DNA from: Pterois miles
Taxonomy: Eukaryota > Chordata > Actinopteri > Perciformes > Scorpaenidae
NCBI GenBank assembly: GCA_947000775.1
Contig: CAMQGK010000007.1
Coordinates: 533,501 to 597,500 of the forward strand
Direction of reading: 5' to 3'
DNA: 64,000 nucleotides
Shown: piece by piece, positions 61,401-64,000 of the stretch
Layout of the letters: each line of letters opens with the position of its first letter
How positions within the stretch are numbered: position 1 is the stretch's first letter
Notes under the pieces: model-generated
Told to the model about the DNA's origin: nothing
The model's database searches: none
What the model saw: only the letters and a program-made list of their open reading frames with translations
Program-made: the position numbers and the translations under genes

Positions 61401-64000
61401 CTGAACATTCTTGAATTGTAAGTTGTATGTTCTAAAATAGAAGCTGAACATTCCGGAATTTTAATGTCATATGTTCTAAATTAGAAGCTGACCATTCCGG
61501 AATTTTGAAGTAATGTGTTCTAAAATAAAAGCTGAACATTCTGGATTTGTTAAGTTATATGTTCTAAAATAGAAGCTGAACGTTCTGGATTTGTTAAGCT
61601 ATATGTTCTAAAATAGAAGCTGAACTTTCCGATATTGTAATGTTATATGTTCTAAAATAGAAGCTGAACATTCTGGAATTGTTACATTATATGTTCTAAA
61701 ATAGAAGCTGAACTTACCGGAATTGTAACGTTATATGTTCTAAAATAGACGCTGAACATTCCAAAATTTTAACGTCATGTTCTAAAAATAGAAGCTGAAC
61801 ATTCCGGAATTTTAACGTTATGTGTTCTAAAATAGAAGCTGAACACTCCGAAACTGTAACGTTATATGTTCTAAAATAGAAGCTGAACATTCTCAAATTT
61901 TTATATCATGTGTTCTAAAATTGAAGCTGAACATTCTGAAATTTTAACATCATGTGTTCTAAAATTGAAGCTGAACATTCTTCAATTGTTACGTTTGATG
62001 TTCTAAAACAGAAGCTGAACATTCTGAAATTGTAAAGTTATACGTTCTAAAACAGAAGCTGAACATTCCGGTATTGTTACGTTATAGGTTCTAAAATAGA
62101 AGCTGAACATTCTGGAATTGTTACGTTATATGTTCTAAAATAGACGCTGAACATTCCGGAATTTTAACTTTATGTGTTCTAAAATAGAAGCTGAACATTC
62201 TGGAATTTTTACGTTACATGTTCTAAAATAGAACCTGAACGTTTCAGAATTTTAATGTCATGTGTTCTAAAATAGAATCTGAACATTTCGAAATATTAAC
62301 GTCGTGTTCTAAAATAGAAGCCGAACATTCTGGAATTGTAACGTTATATGTTCTAAAAGAGAAGCTGAACATTCTGGAATTGTTACGTTATATGTTCTAA
62401 AATAGAAGCTGAACATTCCGGAATTTTAACGTTATGTGTTCTAAAATAGAACCTGAACATTCTGAAACTGTAACGTTATATGTTCTAAAATAGAAGCTGA
62501 ATATTCCGGAATTTTAACGTTATGTGTTCTAAAATAGAAGCTGAACATTCCCGAATTTTAATGTCATGTGTTCTAAAAGAGAAGCTGAACATTCTGGAAT
62601 TGTTATGTTATATGTTCTAAAATAGAAGCTGAACATTCTAGAATTGTTATGTTTGACGTTCTAAAACAGAAGCTGAACATTCCGAAATTGTAATGTTATA
62701 CGTTCTAAAATAGAAGCTGAACATTATGGAATTGTTACATTTAAGTTCTAACACAGAAGCTGAACATTCCGGGGTTGCAACGTTATATGTTCTAAAATAG
62801 AAGCTGAACATTATTGAATTGTTACATTTTATGTTCTAACACAGAAGCTGTGCATTCCGGAATTGTAACGTTATATGTTCTAAAATAGAAGCTGAACATT
62901 CCGAAACTGTAACGTTATACGTTCTAAAACAAAAAGCGGAATATTCCAGAATTGTTCCGTTATATGTTCTAAAATAGAAGCTGAACATTATGGATTTGTT
63001 ACGTTATATGTTCTAAAATAGAAATTGAACATTCCGAAATTGTAAGGTTATATGTTCTAAAATAGAAGCTGAACTTTCCGGTATTGTAACGTTATATGTT
63101 CTAAAATAGAAGCTGAACATTCCTGAATTTTAACATTATATGTTCTTAAATAGACGCTGAACATTCTGGTATTTTAACGTCTTATTCTAAAGAACAAAAT
63201 TGAACGTTCCGGAATTGTAAAGTTATATATTCCAAAATCGAAGCTGAACATTCCGAAATTTTAACGCCATGTTCTAAAATAGAAGCTGAACATTCCGGAA
63301 TTTTAACGTTATGTGTTCTAAAATAGAAGCTGAACATTCTCAAATTTTTATATCATGTGTTCTAAAATTGAAGCTGAACATTCTGAAATTTTAACATCAT
63401 GTGTTCTAAAATTGAAGCTGAACATTCTTCAATTGTTACGTTTGATGTTCTAAAACAGAAGCTGAACATTCTGAAATTGTAAAGTTATACGTTCTAAAAC
63501 AGAAGCTGAACATTCCGGAATTGTTACGTTATAGGTTCTAAAATAGAAGCTGAACATTCTGGAATTGTTACGTTTTATGTTCTAAAACAGAAGCTGAACA
63601 TTCCGGAATTGTTATGTTTTATGTTCTAAAATAAAAGCTGAACATTCAGAAATTGTAACGTTACATGTTCTAACACAGAAGCTGAACATTCCAGAATTGT
63701 TACGTTATATGTTTTGAAATAGAAGCTGAACATTCTGGAATTTTAGCTTTGTGTTCTAAAGTACAAAACTGAACATTCCGGAATTGTAACGATATATGTT
63801 CCAAAATACAAGCTGAACATTCCGGAATTGTAACGTTATATGTTTCAAAATAGAAGCTGAACATTCCGGAATTTTAATGTCATGTGTTCTAAAATACAAG
63901 CTGAACATTCTGGAATTGTTACATTATATGTTCAATAATAGAAGCTGAACATTCCGGAATTTTAACGTTTTGTGTTCCAAATTAGAAGCTGAATATTCCG
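58480..64000 (+). repeat. Right-end region with locally amplified monomer cassettes
   Basis: A cassette of consecutive monomers recurs: GGATTTGTTAAG, GAACTTTCCGATATTG, GGAATTGTTACATTATATG, GAACTTACCGGAATTG and TAGACGCTGAAC. The GAACTTACCGG monomer lies at 58687, 59431, 60088, 60702 and 61710, with spacings of 744, 657, 614 and 1008 bp. Longer matching blocks are 58855-59503 with 61134-61782 (offset 2,279), 60103-60531 with 62120-62548 (offset 2,017) and 61868-62128 with 63315-63575 (offset 1,447). The array continues past the window end. Confidence 0.8.

Larger units (their letters stand above)
1..64000 (+). repeat. 44-bp satellite DNA array filling the whole window
   Basis: Every part of the window is built from one short monomer repeated head to tail, with no inverted block seen. 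Each monomer opens with TTCTAAAATAGAAGCTGAAC, continues ATTC plus a variable pair of bases and AATT, and ends in a variable ACGTTATATG-like tail. The usual length is 44 bp. Forms of 43 bp (tail GTACGTTGTATG) and 42 bp (tails AACGTTGTC or AACGTCGTG) are frequent. The first half is nearly invariant and the second half carries most of the variation. I see no unique sequence, transposon or gene anywhere, so the array extends beyond both window ends. Orientation is arbitrary; the monomer is read here on the + strand. A eukaryotic heterochromatic satellite is the only reading I can support. Centromeric, pericentromeric or subtelomeric position cannot be decided. Confidence 0.98.

Noticed and set aside
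1..64000. CRISPR array
   Set aside because: The period and the conserved half-monomer superficially resemble repeats and spacers. However, the 'spacers' are variants of one sequence rather than unique, there are far too many units, and no cas genes are present.
1..64000. Glucocorticoid-type response elements from TGTTCT and GAACAT half-sites
   Set aside because: Half-sites occur in nearly every monomer, but separated by 13 bases, or by 2 in the right-end dyads, not by the 3 bases of a classical element.
1..64000. Telomeric repeats, tRNA, rRNA, retroelement or DNA-transposon sequence
   Set aside because: I looked for TTAGGG-type runs, cloverleaf-like blocks, long terminal or inverted repeats and unique stretches, and saw none.

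Overview
The whole 64-kb window is one uninterrupted tandem satellite DNA array. The monomer is about 44 bp (42, 43 and 44 bp forms are common), roughly 30% GC, and every copy I read lies head to tail in the same orientation. Dividing the window by the mean monomer length gives about 1,450-1,470 monomers; this is an estimate, not a count. I see no protein-coding gene, tRNA, rRNA, transposon or single-copy DNA. Such an array fits nuclear heterochromatin of a eukaryote, probably an animal. The species cannot be named from the sequence. Variation at CpG positions looks like deamination of methylated cytosine, so a genome with cytosine methylation is likely.

Layout. From 1 to about 48.9 kb the array is homogenised and built of nested higher-order repeats. 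A 2,744-bp unit (about 63 monomers) occurs at 5598-8341 and 8342-11085, with altered or partial copies at 1-2667, 2668-3740 and 11086-12150. The stretch 1060-5652 recurs almost unchanged at 12527-16989. The stretch 13731-18690 recurs at 19890-24934. About 2.1-2.2 kb recurs at 28150-29758 and 30207-31987. A 3,351-bp unit is repeated from 34063 to about 41800. The stretch 32950-34880 recurs at about 42839-44865, and 41965-42835 at 45717-46587. A 744-bp unit is doubled at 47404-48891. From 48.9 kb to the end the monomers are more divergent and include subfamilies I did not find on the left. A core-like island lies near 53.9-56.6 kb, and locally amplified cassettes lie at 58.5-63.6 kb. This looks like the shoulder of an array whose recently homogenised core lies to the left.

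The most interesting feature is inside the monomer. Its most common form contains TGAACATTCTGGAAT, three contiguous alternating nGAAn units, which is the canonical heat shock element bound by HSF trimers. The motif recurs every 42-44 bp across much of 64 kb. The closest known parallel is human satellite III, which recruits HSF1 into nuclear stress bodies. Other variants break only the third unit, so perfect and degenerate sites are interleaved. Whether HSF binds here is inference.
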